This document shows, one piece after another, positions 35,049-44,838 of a DNA stretch of 64,000 bases. Location of the stretch: NCBI RefSeq assembly GCF_040932435.1, contig NZ_JBFQGA010000002.1, forward strand, positions 186,001 through 250,000, given 5' to 3'. The DNA is from Kluyvera sp040932435 (GTDB lineage Bacteria > Pseudomonadota > Gammaproteobacteria > Enterobacterales > Enterobacteriaceae). The notes beneath the pieces were generated by a model. That model was given only the letters and a program-made list of their open reading frames with translations. It did no database searches and was not told the DNA's origin. Both the position numbers and the translations under genes were made by a program. Within the stretch, counting starts at the first letter, position 1; each line of letters begins with the position of its first letter.

Positions 35049-37738
35049 TGATGACCGACGAACCGCTGCGTCCAAACCCGGATCGCCTGCTGGAACAGAC
35101 CGCCGAAGCGCACCGGGGAAAACTGAAGATTTTCTTCGGCGCCTGCGCCGGTGTGGGAAAAACATGGGCGATGCTGGCTGAAGCGCAGCGTCTTCGTTCC
35201 CAAGGACTGGACGTGCTGGCGGGCGTGGTGGAAACCCATGGACGTAAAGAAACGGCGGCGATGCTCAAAGGCTTGAGCACGCTGCCACTCAAACGTACCG
35301 CCTACCGCGGGCGCTACGTGCTGGAGTTCGATCTCGACGCCGCCCTCGCCCGCCGTCCGGCTTTAGTATTAATGGATGAGCTGGCACACAGCAATGCGCC
35401 CGGCTCCCGCCATCCGAAGCGCTGGCAGGATATCGACGAACTGCTGGAAGCCGGGATCGATGTTTTCACCACCGTAAACGTTCAGCATCTGGAGAGCCTG
35501 AACGACGTGGTCAGCGGCGTCACCGGTATCCAGGTACGTGAAACCGTACCCGATCCATTTTTTGATGCTGCCGATGAGGTCGTGCTGGTCGATCTTCCCC
35601 CGGACGATCTTCGCCAGCGCCTCAATGAAGGCAAGGTTTACCTTGCCGGCCAGGCCGAGCGCGCCATTGAAAATTTCTTCCGCAAAGGCAACCTGATCGC
35701 CCTGCGCGAACTGGCGCTGCGCCGAACGGCGGAGCGTGTTGACGATCAAATGCGTGCTTGGCGCGATACACAGGGGCAAGAAAAAGTCTGGCATACCCAC
35801 GACGCGATTTTATTGTGTATCGGGCATCATAGCGGCAGCGAAAAGTTAGTCCGAACCGCCGCCCGTCTGGCTTCTCGCCTAGGCAGCAGTTGGCACGCGG
35901 TGTATGTTGAAACTCCCACGCTGCACCGCCTGCCGGAACCACAGCGGCGCGCCATCCTCAACGCTCTGCGCTTGGCACAGGAACTGGGAGCAGAGACCGC
36001 CACGCTCTCCGAACCGACAGAAGAAACGGCAGTTATCCGTTACGCCCGTGAGCATAACCTCGGCAAGATTGTCATCGGGCGGCAAAAAAAACGCCGCTGG
36101 TGGCGCGGTGAACGTTTCGGTGAACGCATCTCCCGCCATGCCCCGGAGCTGGATCTGCTGGTGGTTGGCGTTGATGAAACCCCACAGCCGTTGCCAGACA
36201 GCGCGCACGACCGACGGCCGTTTATTGATAAATGGCGGGTGCAGATCCGCGGCTGCTTAGTCGCACTGGGGCTGTGTGCAGCGATTACCTTTATCGCCGC
36301 ACAGTGGTTGGTAGCGTTCGAAGCCGCCAATCTAGTGATGCTCTATCTGCTGGGCGTGGTTATCGTCGCCCTGTTCTACGGTCGCTGGCCGTCGGTGCTG
36401 GCAACGGTGATAAACGTGGTCAGCTTTGACCTCGTGTTTGTCGCACCGCGCGGCACGTTAGCGGTGTCCGACGTGCAGTATCTGCTGACCTTTGGCGTGA
36501 TGCTGACCGTCGGGCTGGTGATTGGCAATCTGACCGCCGGCGTGCGCTACCAAGCGCGGGTCGCCCGCTATCGTGAGCAGCGCACTCGTCATCTGTACGA
36601 AATGTCGAAAACGCTGGCAGTGGGCCGCAACGCTCTCGATATCGCCCGCACCTGCGAGCAGTATATTCGCTCCACCTTCCACGCCCGCAGCCAGGTGCTG
36701 ATGCCGGATGAGCACGGTAAGCTAACGGCGCTTACGCATCAAGAGGGTATGACGCCGTGGGATGAGGCTATCGCCCACTGGAGTTTTGATAAGGGGCTAC
36801 CCGCCGGTGCCGGTACCGATACGCTGCCCGGCGTCCCGTATCTGATATTGCCGTTACGCAGCGCCGACAGCACGCACGGGCTTATCGTGGTCGAACCGCA
36901 GAATCTGCGCCAACTGATGATCCCGGAGCAGCAACGACTGCTGGAGACCTTTACCCTGCTGGTTGCCAGCGCACTGGAACGACTGGCATTGACGGCCAGT
37001 GAAGAACAGTCACGGCTTATCAGCGAGCGAGAAAGCCTGCGTAACTCCCTGCTGGCCGCGCTCTCTCATGACCTGCGCACGCCGCTGACGGTGCTGTTTG
37101 GTCAAGCAGAAATCCTCACGCTCGACCTCGCCAGCAGCGGTTCTCCGTACGCACCGCAGGCCAACGAAATTCGCCAGCACGTGCTGAATACCACCCGGCT
37201 GGTGAATAACTTGCTGGATATGGCGCGCATTCAGTCCGGTGGATTTAACCTGAATAAAGAGTGGCTGACGCTAGAAGAAGTGGTTGGCAGCGCGCTGCGG
37301 ATGCTGGAGCCGGGGTTAAACGGCAGGCAGATAGCGCTTAACATGCCCGACCCACTGATGCTGGTGCATCTGGATGGCCCGCTGTTTGAACGGGTGCTGA
37401 TAAACCTGCTGGAAAACGCGGTGAAATATGCGGGAAGTGAGGCACAGATTGGCATCACGGCAACCACCAAAAATGACGCCCTATTACTGGACGTATGGGA
37501 CACCGGCCCCGGGATCCCAAGCGGACAGGAGCAGCAGATTTTTGCCAAGTTCTCTCGTGGTCATAAAGAGTCAGCGATACCCGGCGTAGGGCTGGGGCTG
37601 GCTATCTGCCAGGCGATTGTGGATATTCACGGCGGCACCCTTTCCGCTCGCAACCGCCCGGAAGGCGGCGCCTGTTTTCGTGTTACACTTCCACGAGAGA
37701 CACCGCCCGAACTGGAAGAGGCTCCGGAAGATTTGTGA
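35048..37738 (+). CDS. kdpD: Sensor histidine kinase KdpD
   Basis: 896-residue turgor/potassium sensor kinase. Order: N-terminal KdpD domain with Walker A GACAGVGKT (about 31-39), a universal stress protein-like domain (about 250-370), four clustered transmembrane helices (about 400-500), a GAF-like domain, and HisKA/HATPase domains with the phospho-acceptor in ALSHDLRTPL and G boxes DTGPGIP and GVGLGLAI. Two ATG codons are adjacent at 35048 and 35051; either may be used. Overlaps kdpC and kdpE. Confidence 0.96.
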   Translation: MMTDEPLRPNPDRLLEQTAEAHRGKLKIFFGACAGVGKTWAMLAEAQRLRSQGLDVLAGVVETHGRKETAAMLKGLSTLPLKRTAYRGRYVLEFDLDAALARRPALVLMDELAHSNAPGSRHPKRWQDIDELLEAGIDVFTTVNVQHLESLNDVVSGVTGIQVRETVPDPFFDAADEVVLVDLPPDDLRQRLNEGKVYLAGQAERAIENFFRKGNLIALRELALRRTAERVDDQMRAWRDTQGQEKVWHTHDAILLCIGHHSGSEKLVRTAARLASRLGSSWHAVYVETPTLHRLPEPQRRAILNALRLAQELGAETATLSEPTEETAVIRYAREHNLGKIVIGRQKKRRWWRGERFGERISRHAPELDLLVVGVDETPQPLPDSAHDRRPFIDKWRVQIRGCLVALGLCAAITFIAAQWLVAFEAANLVMLYLLGVVIVALFYGRWPSVLATVINVVSFDLVFVAPRGTLAVSDVQYLLTFGVMLTVGLVIGNLTAGVRYQARVARYREQRTRHLYEMSKTLAVGRNALDIARTCEQYIRSTFHARSQVLMPDEHGKLTALTHQEGMTPWDEAIAHWSFDKGLPAGAGTDTLPGVPYLILPLRSADSTHGLIVVEPQNLRQLMIPEQQRLLETFTLLVASALERLALTASEEQSRLISERESLRNSLLAALSHDLRTPLTVLFGQAEILTLDLASSGSPYAPQANEIRQHVLNTTRLVNNLLDMARIQSGGFNLNKEWLTLEEVVGSALRMLEPGLNGRQIALNMPDPLMLVHLDGPLFERVLINLLENAVKYAGSEAQIGITATTKNDALLLDVWDTGPGIPSGQEQQIFAKFSRGHKESAIPGVGLGLAICQAIVDIHGGTLSARNRPEGGACFRVTLPRETPPELEEAPEDL

Positions 37739-38412
37739 CCAGCGTTCTGATTGTTGAAGATGAACAGGCTATCCGCCGCTTTCTGCGCACCGCGCTGGAG
37801 GCCGAAGAGCTGCGCGTTTATGATGCGCCAACCCTACAGCGTGGCCTGCTAGAGGCTGCGACGCGCAAACCGGATCTGATTATCCTCGACCTTGGGCTAC
37901 CCGACGGTGACGGCCTCGATTTCATTCGCGATATCCGTCAGTGGAGTCCGGTGCCGATTATTGTGCTGTCTGCCCGTAGCGAAGAAAGTGATAAGATTGC
38001 CGCGCTGGACGCCGGGGCTGACGACTATCTCAGTAAACCGTTTGGTATCGGCGAACTGCAAGCGCGTCTGCGCGTCGCGCTGCGCCGCCATGCAGGAGCA
38101 CAGCCGAATGAACCAGTAGTCTCCTTCTCCGATATCCGCGTCGATCTTGCCGCCCGTCGTATTGTGCGCGGCAGCGAGGAGATTCACCTAACCCCTATTG
38201 AGTTTCGCCTGCTGGCGGTGCTGCTCAATAATGTGGGCAAAGTCCTCACCCAGCGCCAGTTGTTAAATCAGGTATGGGGCCCCAACGCGGTAGAGCATAG
38301 TCACTATTTGCGCATTTATATGGGACACCTTCGCCAGAAGCTAGAAATAGATCCCGCGCGCCCGCAGCATTTATTAACGGAAACCGGGGTTGGTTACCGT
38401 TTTATGTTGTGA
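37735..38412 (+). CDS. kdpE: Response regulator KdpE
   Basis: 225-residue OmpR-family regulator, same length as in E. coli. The receiver domain has the acidic pair ED near residues 8-9, Asp52 (IILDLGLPDGDG) and the Lys of YLSKPFG. The C-terminal winged helix recognises the site at 30527-30550. It starts with GTG overlapping the kdpD TGA (GTGA), so KdpD and KdpE are made together. Confidence 0.96.
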   Translation: MTSVLIVEDEQAIRRFLRTALEAEELRVYDAPTLQRGLLEAATRKPDLIILDLGLPDGDGLDFIRDIRQWSPVPIIVLSARSEESDKIAALDAGADDYLSKPFGIGELQARLRVALRRHAGAQPNEPVVSFSDIRVDLAARRIVRGSEEIHLTPIEFRLLAVLLNNVGKVLTQRQLLNQVWGPNAVEHSHYLRIYMGHLRQKLEIDPARPQHLLTETGVGYRFML

Positions 38413-38613
38413 ATATTTATTCATAATAATGGAATTAACCACTTTATTATTAATGGCATTAAGGATGACGCGTCCTAAAATATGAATATGGGCTTATAAC
38501 GCTTTATTTAAATAAAATTAAAAACACTTCATTTACATAAAATACACAATTCAGCATTTCATCCCGCATTCTCCCCTACTAATAATGGATTATTTTATAA
38601 ATGTTCTCTCGTT

Positions 38614-38629
38614 GGTGATCGATATCACA
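38614..38629. promoter_or_regulatory. CRP-like site upstream of speFL
   Basis: GGTGA-TCGATA-TCACA differs from the CRP consensus TGTGA-N6-TCACA at one base. It lies about 65 bases upstream of the speFL start, a usual activator position. CRP control of speF is an inference. Confidence 0.5.
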
Positions 38630-38691
38630 GTTTTCAGCCTATTCAGAGATAGAATGACTCCGCTTTAAGATTTTCATCGGAGGTATACGAA

Positions 38692-38796
38692 ATGGAAAAT
38701 AATAACCGAATGATGCCCCACATAAGGCGGACAACTCATATTATGATGTTTGCCCACCGTAATAGTTTCGACTTTCACTTCTTTAACGCCCGATAA
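38692..38796 (+). CDS. speFL: Ornithine-sensing leader peptide SpeFL
   Basis: 34-codon leader in front of speF, starting MENNNRMMPHIRRTTHIM and ending RNSFDFHFFNAR. It has the same length as E. coli SpeFL and nearly all residues agree with it as I recall the sequence. In E. coli the peptide binds ornithine in the ribosome exit tunnel and arrests translation at its last codons, which prevents Rho-dependent termination and allows speF expression. GGAGG precedes the ATG by eight bases. It is too short for most gene finders. Confidence 0.95.
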   Translation: MENNNRMMPHIRRTTHIMMFAHRNSFDFHFFNAR

Positions 38797-39128
38797 GTCT
38801 GCCGACTTCGGGCGCCCCGCAGTTTTACTTTAGATCATTTGAGTTGCAGGATGAGGCCGTCTGGCCGAATCGCGCGGCAAACCAACGCCCATGTAACTTG
38901 AAGCATCACGGTAAATTCCTTGCTAAGACAGGCCCTCGCCTGCTGCCAGCGCTCGCTACGACAAACCTCTAGTTTCCGGCCACCGGACCGGTTGGGTTTG
39001 TGACATTCTAAAAAAAGTGACGCCCTGATTTTATCGTCAGCGGGATCGTATTGCTTTTTTTCCGGCGATATCAATTTCTTTTTTGAGAAATTGAAGGACT
39101 GCTATTATCTAAAATAAAGAGTCGAAAA
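38797..39128 (+). promoter_or_regulatory. speF leader region with probable Rho-dependent terminator
   Basis: 332 bases between speFL and speF. No convincing intrinsic terminator or gene is seen. By analogy with E. coli this stretch carries the Rho loading site that is masked when a ribosome stalls on speFL; the C-rich, unstructured-looking parts (GGCCGTCTGGCC to CTCGCCTGCTGCCAGCGCTCGC) would suit that. The minus-strand frame at 38835-39074 is probably accidental. Confidence 0.6.
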
Positions 39129-41324
39129 ATGTCTGAATTAAAAATTGCCGTCAGCCGTACTTGCCCGGACTGTTTCACTACCCAGCGTAATATTATCAAT
39201 ACCTGTGACACGCATTTTATTGATGTTGCCGCCGCCGTATTATCTATTGAAGACGTGGAATGCGGAAAACTCGATGAAATAGATGCAACGGGTTATAACC
39301 TGCCCGTCTTCATTGCTATTAATAAAGACCAAATCGTTCCTGCTGAATATCTCTCACGTATTCAAGGGGTATTTGAGCATGACGAAACTCGCAATGATTT
39401 CTACGGCCGTCAGCTTGAAGCTGCCGCACACAAGTATGAAGTGCAGCTGCGCCCGCCGTTCTTCAGCGCGCTGGTCGACTACGTTGCTCAGGGCAACAGC
39501 GCATTTGACTGCCCAGGGCATCAGGGCGGTGAATTCTTCCGCCGTCACCCTGCCGGTAATCAGTTCGTTGAATATTTTGGCGAAACGCTTTTCCGTTCTG
39601 ACTTATGTAATGCCGACGTCGCGATGGGCGATTTGCTTATTCACGAAGGCGCACCGTGTATTGCCCAGCAGCATGCAGCGAAAGTCTTTAATGCTGACAA
39701 AACCTATTTCGTACTAAACGGGACGTCCTCTTCGAACAAAGTGGTGCTTAACGCACTGCTGACTCCAGGGGATCTGGTGCTGTTTGACCGTAACAACCAC
39801 AAATCCAACCACCACGGCGCGCTGCTGCAGGCTGGGGCAACGCCGGTATATCTGGAAACTGCACGTAACCCGTACGGCTTCATCGGTGGTATTGATGCGC
39901 ACTGCTTTGAAGAGAGTTATCTGCGTGAACTGGTGGCAGAAGTGGCGCCAAACCGCACTCGTAACGAACGTCCATTCCGTCTGGCGGTCATTCAGCTCGG
40001 CACCTATGACGGCACCATTTATAACGCCCGTCAGGTGGTCGATAAAATTGGTCACCTGTGCGACTACATCCTGTTTGACTCCGCATGGGTCGGCTACGAA
40101 CAGTTTATTCCGATGATGGCTGACTGTTCACCGCTGCTGCTTGAACTGAACGAAAATGACCCGGGTATTTTGGTCACTCAGTCCGTGCATAAACAGCAAG
40201 CTGGTTTCTCTCAGACCTCGCAAATTCACAAAAAAGACAGCCATATTAAAGGCCAGCAGCGCTACGTTCCGCATAAGCGTCTTAACAACGCCTTTATGAT
40301 GCACGCCTCCACCAGCCCGTTCTATCCTCTGTTTGCTGCGCTGGATATCAACGCCAAAATGCATGAAGGGCAAGCTGGCCGCAACATGTGGATGGACTGC
40401 GTCTCTAACGTTATCGAAGCGCGTAAGCTGATCCTCGATAACTGCCGCCACATTCGTCCGTTCGTGCCTGAACTGATTGATGGCAAACCTTGGCAGTCCT
40501 TCCCAACCAAAGAAATTGCAAACGACCTGCGCTTCTTCCACTTTGTTCCCGGCGAACGCTGGCACGGCTTTGAAGGTTATGCGGAACATCAGTACTTTGT
40601 CGATCCATGCAAACTGCTGCTGACCACACCGGGTATTGATAGTAACGGCGAATACGACACCTTCGGCGTACCGGCAACCATTCTGGCAAACTTCCTGCGC
40701 GAGCACGGCGTGGTGCCAGAAAAATGCGACTTGAACTCGATTCTGTTCCTGATGACCCCGGCAGAAGATATGGCCAAGCTGCAACAGCTGGTTGCGCTGC
40801 TGGTTCGCTTCGAAGCGCTACTGGAAGCCGATGCACCGCTGAAAGATGTTCTGCCTTCACTGTACAGCCAGCATAAAGATCGTTATGCCGACTACACGCT
40901 GCGTCAGCTGTGCCAGGAAATGCACAATCTGTATGCCCGTCACAACGTGAAACAGCTGCAAAAAGAGATGTTCCGTAAGTCACACTTCCCACGCGTCAGC
41001 ATGAACCCGCAGGATGCTAACTACGCCTATCTGCGCGGCGAAGTTGAGCTGGTTCCTCTGTCTGCGGCGGAAGGTCGAATCGCCGCCGAAGGTGCTCTGC
41101 CATATCCTCCAGGTGTGCTGTGTGTTGTCCCTGGTGAAATTTGGGGCGATTCCGTGCTGCGCTACTTCACCGCATTGGAAGAAGGGATCAACCTGCTGCC
41201 AGGCTTCGCGCCAGAGTTGCAGGGGGTTTATATCCAAGAAAATGAGGGTCGCAAACAGGTTTGGTGCTACGTGATTCAGACTCAGCTACCGCAACCTGCG
41301 CTGCTGAAAGGGGAGAAATTATGA
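39129..41324 (+). CDS. speF: Inducible ornithine decarboxylase SpeF
   Basis: 731-residue PLP enzyme that converts ornithine to putrescine with proton consumption, used in acid stress. The N-terminal response-regulator-like wing domain is followed by the catalytic fold. The PLP lysine lies in VTQSVHKQQAG, and FDSAWVGYEQF carries the PLP-pairing Asp. E. coli SpeF has about the same length. Its stop overlaps the potE start (ATGA), so enzyme and antiporter are made as a unit. Confidence 0.97.
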   Translation: MSELKIAVSRTCPDCFTTQRNIINTCDTHFIDVAAAVLSIEDVECGKLDEIDATGYNLPVFIAINKDQIVPAEYLSRIQGVFEHDETRNDFYGRQLEAAAHKYEVQLRPPFFSALVDYVAQGNSAFDCPGHQGGEFFRRHPAGNQFVEYFGETLFRSDLCNADVAMGDLLIHEGAPCIAQQHAAKVFNADKTYFVLNGTSSSNKVVLNALLTPGDLVLFDRNNHKSNHHGALLQAGATPVYLETARNPYGFIGGIDAHCFEESYLRELVAEVAPNRTRNERPFRLAVIQLGTYDGTIYNARQVVDKIGHLCDYILFDSAWVGYEQFIPMMADCSPLLLELNENDPGILVTQSVHKQQAGFSQTSQIHKKDSHIKGQQRYVPHKRLNNAFMMHASTSPFYPLFAALDINAKMHEGQAGRNMWMDCVSNVIEARKLILDNCRHIRPFVPELIDGKPWQSFPTKEIANDLRFFHFVPGERWHGFEGYAEHQYFVDPCKLLLTTPGIDSNGEYDTFGVPATILANFLREHGVVPEKCDLNSILFLMTPAEDMAKLQQLVALLVRFEALLEADAPLKDVLPSLYSQHKDRYADYTLRQLCQEMHNLYARHNVKQLQKEMFRKSHFPRVSMNPQDANYAYLRGEVELVPLSAAEGRIAAEGALPYPPGVLCVVPGEIWGDSVLRYFTALEEGINLLPGFAPELQGVYIQENEGRKQVWCYVIQTQLPQPALLKGEKL

Positions 41325-42637
41325 GCAAAGCCAACAACAAAATGGGTGTTGTTCAGCTCACCATCCTGACGATGGTGAACATGATGGGCTCCGGTATTAT
41401 CATGCTGCCTACCAAACTTGCTGAAGTCGGCACCATTTCGATTATCTCCTGGCTTGTCACCGCCGTCGGTTCGATGGCGCTGGCTTGGGCCTTCGCTAAA
41501 TGCGGGATGTTCAGTAAGAAATCCGGTGGCATGGGCGGCTATGCCGAGTATGCCTTTGGTAAGTCGGGCAACTTCATGGCCAACTATACCTACGGGGTTT
41601 CCTTGCTGATTGCCAACGTTGCGATTGCCATTTCCGCCGTCGGTTACGGCACCGAGCTTTTCGGTGCCGCCCTGAGTCCGGTACAAATCGGGCTCGCCAC
41701 CATCGGTGTACTGTGGATCTGTACCATCGCTAACTTTGGCGGTGCACGCATCACCGGACAGATCAGTAGCATTACGGTATGGGGGGTGATCATTCCGGTC
41801 GTCGGGCTGTGCATCATCGGTTGGTTCTGGTTTAGCCCAACCATGTACGCCGAGTCCTGGAACCCGCATCACGTGCCGTTCTTTACCGCGGTAGGCTCGT
41901 CAATTGCAATGACGCTGTGGGCGTTCCTCGGTCTGGAATCCGCCTGTGCTAACGCCGAAGTGGTTGAAAATCCGGAACGTAACGTGCCAATCGCCGTACT
42001 CGGCGGGACGCTGGGTGCTGCGGTGATTTACATCGTCTCCACCAACGTTATCGCCGGGATTGTGCCAAATATGGATTTGGCGAATTCCACTGCACCGTTC
42101 GGTCTGGCCTTCGCGCAGATGTTCACGCCGGAAGTCGGGAAAGTGATCATGGCGCTGATGATTATGTCCTGCTGTGGTTCACTGCTCGGTTGGCAGTTCA
42201 CCATCGCCCAGGTATTCAAATCCTCGGCGGATGAAGGCTACTTCCCGAAAGTGTTCTCTCAGGTGAGCCACGCGGACGCACCGGTGAAAGGGATGCTGGT
42301 GATTGTGGTTATTCAGTCTGGCCTGTCATTAATGACCATCAGCCCATCGCTGAACAACCAGTTTAACGTGCTGGTTAACCTGGCGGTTGTCACCAACATT
42401 ATTCCGTACATCCTGTCGATGGCGGCGCTGGTGATTATCCAACGTATGGCGAATGTCCCGGCGGGCAAAGCGCGTATGGCAAATATCGTGGCCTTTATTG
42501 GTGCCATGTACAGCTTCTACGCCCTGTTCTCTTCCGGTCAGGAAGCTATGCTGTACGGTTCAATCGTGACCTTCCTCGGCTGGACGCTGTACGGCCTCGT
42601 ATCACCACGTTTTGAATTGAAAGATAAACACAGTTAA
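41321..42637 (+). CDS. potE: Putrescine-ornithine antiporter PotE
   Basis: 438-residue APC-family transporter with 12 predicted membrane helices. It exchanges external ornithine for putrescine made by SpeF. Begins MSKANNKMGVVQLTILTMVN, with the family motif GSGIIMLP in helix 1. The start at 41321 behind GGGGAGAA agrees with E. coli (439 residues); an upstream in-frame start inside speF is rejected. A terminator hairpin follows. Confidence 0.96.
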   Translation: MSKANNKMGVVQLTILTMVNMMGSGIIMLPTKLAEVGTISIISWLVTAVGSMALAWAFAKCGMFSKKSGGMGGYAEYAFGKSGNFMANYTYGVSLLIANVAIAISAVGYGTELFGAALSPVQIGLATIGVLWICTIANFGGARITGQISSITVWGVIIPVVGLCIIGWFWFSPTMYAESWNPHHVPFFTAVGSSIAMTLWAFLGLESACANAEVVENPERNVPIAVLGGTLGAAVIYIVSTNVIAGIVPNMDLANSTAPFGLAFAQMFTPEVGKVIMALMIMSCCGSLLGWQFTIAQVFKSSADEGYFPKVFSQVSHADAPVKGMLVIVVIQSGLSLMTISPSLNNQFNVLVNLAVVTNIIPYILSMAALVIIQRMANVPAGKARMANIVAFIGAMYSFYALFSSGQEAMLYGSIVTFLGWTLYGLVSPRFELKDKHS

Positions 42638-42644
42638 TCGCCCT

Positions 42645-42678
42645 GCGGGTTGCTGGCAACGGCAACCCGCTTCTTGTT
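42645..42678 (+). terminator. Terminator of the speF-potE operon
   Basis: GCGGGTTGC/GCAACCCGC, a 9-base stem, followed by TTCTTGTT just after the potE stop. Confidence 0.8.
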
Positions 42679-42694
42679 ACTTCTGTCGGCTCAT

Positions 42695-43036
42695 TCAGAC
42701 CGACGATGCCAGCCAATATCCCCACCCTGCCAACGCCGCCACATTTAACACCACGCTCAGCATGAACCAGGTGCGAAAAGGTTGTTTCTGCGTTTTATGA
42801 CGAAACAGTTGCTGCGCCGCTATAGCGCCAAGCCATCCGCCAACTAAGCCAAACGCAAGGAGCGTCATTTCCGGCACCCGCTGCCAGCTTTTACGCGCTG
42901 CAAATTTATCGATGCCGTACACCAAGAGCGTGGCGACATTGACTAACAGCAACCATGCCCAGAATGAGTGGAAGTAGAAATAGCTGACCAGCACTAAGAC
43001 CGCCAACAGCCCATAGCAAAACGGATTAAATCTCAT
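42695..43036 (-). CDS. DUF1294 family membrane protein
   Basis: 113-residue protein with about four hydrophobic segments (8-24, 27-42, 58-76, 92-110). Between them lies a basic stretch with YGIDKFAARKSWQRVPE and GGWLGAIAAQQLFRHKTQKQPFRTWFM, which is the signature of the DUF1294 family. The family sometimes occurs fused to cold-shock domains elsewhere, but no function is established. In E. coli no gene lies between potE and pgm, so this is an accessory or lineage-specific gene. It reads toward potE. Confidence 0.85.
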   Translation of the reverse strand: MRFNPFCYGLLAVLVLVSYFYFHSFWAWLLLVNVATLLVYGIDKFAARKSWQRVPEMTLLAFGLVGGWLGAIAAQQLFRHKTQKQPFRTWFMLSVVLNVAALAGWGYWLASSV

Positions 43037-43087
43037 CTCTGTACCTGTTGTTCTTAAACGGGCTTATTCTCACGACTGAGCGTGTTC

Positions 43088-43122
43088 ATAAAAAAATCCG
43101 CAATCCCTGACGGGACTGCGGA
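43088..43122 (-). terminator. Terminator of pgm
   Basis: On the minus strand ATCCGCAGTCCC-GTCA-GGGATTGCGGAT is followed by seven T. Located 40 bases after the pgm stop and before the DUF1294 gene, which must therefore have its own promoter. Confidence 0.9.
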
Positions 43123-43165
43123 TCCTGATACCATCAAACGCGAGTAAGCCTTACGGCTTTTTCAA

Positions 43166-44806
43166 TCAGGCGTTTTTCAGCACTTCACTGACAATCTCTA
43201 CCGCTTCTTTCTCGATTTGCTGACGATGTTCAGCGCCAAGGAAGCTTTCACAGTAAATTTTGTAGGCATCTTCAGTACCGGAAGGACGCGCCGCAAACCA
43301 GCCGTTTTCAGTCATCACTTTCAGACCGCCAATCGACGCGCCGTTACCCGGTGCCGCCGTCAGACGTGCAGTGATAGGATCGCCTGCCAGCGTGCTGGCA
43401 CTGACCATTTCAGGAGACAGTTTGGACAAGGCCGCTTTCTGTGCAGAAGTCGCGCTTGCCTGCAGACGGTTATAGCTCGGCGCACCAAAGCGTGCCGCCA
43501 GGTCATTGTAGTGCTCCTGCGGGTTCTTACCGGTTACTGCGGTAATCTCTGCCGCCAGCAGACACATAATGATGCCGTCTTTATCCGTTGACCATGGAGT
43601 GCCGTCGAAACGCAGGAATGAAGCCCCAGCGCTCTCTTCGCCACCAAAGCCAAAGCTGCCATCGAACAGGCCATCAACGAACCATTTAAAGCCAACCGGC
43701 ACTTCCACCAGCTTACGACCCAGGTCGTTGACCACGCGGTCAATCATTGCAGAAGAAACCAACGTCTTACCGACCGCGACATCTTTGCCCCACTGTGGAC
43801 GATGCTGGAACAGATAGTTGATGGCCACCGCCAGATAATGGTTCGGGTTCATCAGGCCAGCTGGCGTCACGATACCGTGGCGGTCGTAGTCAGGGTCATT
43901 GGCAAACGCGAGGTCAAATTTATCACGCAGCGCCAGCAGGCCCGCCATTGCGCACTCGGAGGAGCAGTCCATACGGATCGCGCCGTCTTTATCGAGGTGC
44001 ATGAAGCGGAAGGTCTGGTCAACGTGATCGTTAACAATAGTCAGATTCAGGTTGTAGTGCTTAGCGATACGCTTCCAGTATTCAATACCGGAGCCGCCCA
44101 GCGGATCTACACCCAGCGTCAGACCCGCTTTCTGGATAGCTGCCATATCGACGATATCCGCAAGCCCTTCAATAAACGGCTGAACCAGATCCTGTTCGAT
44201 AACATGACCTGAAGCCAGCGCCGCCGCGTAAGAGATGCGCTTCACGCCGTTAAGATCGGCGGCCAACAGTGCGTTCGCGCGATCTTCAACCACTTTGGTG
44301 ACGTTGGTATCAGCCGGGCCACCGTTTGGTGGGTTGTACTTGATACCGCCATCATCCGGCGGGTTGTGGGATGGCGTAATCACAATCCCATCGGCCAGCG
44401 GGCCGCCTTTTTTGTTGTGTACCAGGATAGCGTTAGAAACCGCCGGCGTCGGCGTAAAGCCATTGTCTTCCTGTACAATGACATCAACCCCATTGGCTGC
44501 CAACACTTCGAGAACGGAGATAAACGCAGGCTCTGAGAGCGCGTGAGTATCTTTTCCGACGTAGCATGGGCCCGTAATTCCATTTTTCGCGCGCTCTTCA
44601 GCGATTGCCTGAGCAATGGCCAAAATATGCTTTTCGTTGAAGCTGTGACGACCTGCGCTCCCACGGTGACCGGATGTACCGAATTTCACCGCATGTTCCG
44701 CATTGCCCACATCCGGCTGCAGCACGTAGTACTGAGACGTCAGTTGAGCAACATTGATCAAATCACTTTGCTGTGCAGGCTGACCCGCACGGGTATGGTT
44801 TGCCAT
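43166..44806 (-). CDS. pgm: Phosphoglucomutase Pgm
   Basis: 546-residue alpha-D-phosphohexomutase that interconverts glucose 1-phosphate and glucose 6-phosphate, supplying UDP-glucose and galactose metabolism. The phosphoserine lies in GIVITPSHNPP near residue 146, the magnesium site in FANDPDYDRHG, and the phosphate-binding loop in ARPSGTEDAYKIYCES. The start MANHTRAGQPAQQ gives the E. coli length. Cotranscribed with seqA, whose stop it follows by about 30 bases. Confidence 0.97.
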   Translation of the reverse strand: MANHTRAGQPAQQSDLINVAQLTSQYYVLQPDVGNAEHAVKFGTSGHRGSAGRHSFNEKHILAIAQAIAEERAKNGITGPCYVGKDTHALSEPAFISVLEVLAANGVDVIVQEDNGFTPTPAVSNAILVHNKKGGPLADGIVITPSHNPPDDGGIKYNPPNGGPADTNVTKVVEDRANALLAADLNGVKRISYAAALASGHVIEQDLVQPFIEGLADIVDMAAIQKAGLTLGVDPLGGSGIEYWKRIAKHYNLNLTIVNDHVDQTFRFMHLDKDGAIRMDCSSECAMAGLLALRDKFDLAFANDPDYDRHGIVTPAGLMNPNHYLAVAINYLFQHRPQWGKDVAVGKTLVSSAMIDRVVNDLGRKLVEVPVGFKWFVDGLFDGSFGFGGEESAGASFLRFDGTPWSTDKDGIIMCLLAAEITAVTGKNPQEHYNDLAARFGAPSYNRLQASATSAQKAALSKLSPEMVSASTLAGDPITARLTAAPGNGASIGGLKVMTENGWFAARPSGTEDAYKIYCESFLGAEHRQQIEKEAVEIVSEVLKNA

Positions 44807-44838
44807 TGCCTGGTCCTTCTTATGCAAGGGTTGGATTT

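Noticed and set aside
38835..39074. 79-codon minus-strand frame between speFL and speF
   Set aside because: No ribosome site, and it lies antisense in a regulatory leader; amino acid order shows no known domain.
30113..42637. Kdp and spe regions as horizontally acquired islands
   Set aside because: Both operons sit at their ancestral positions with E. coli-like overlaps and regulation; no mobility genes or direct repeats seen.
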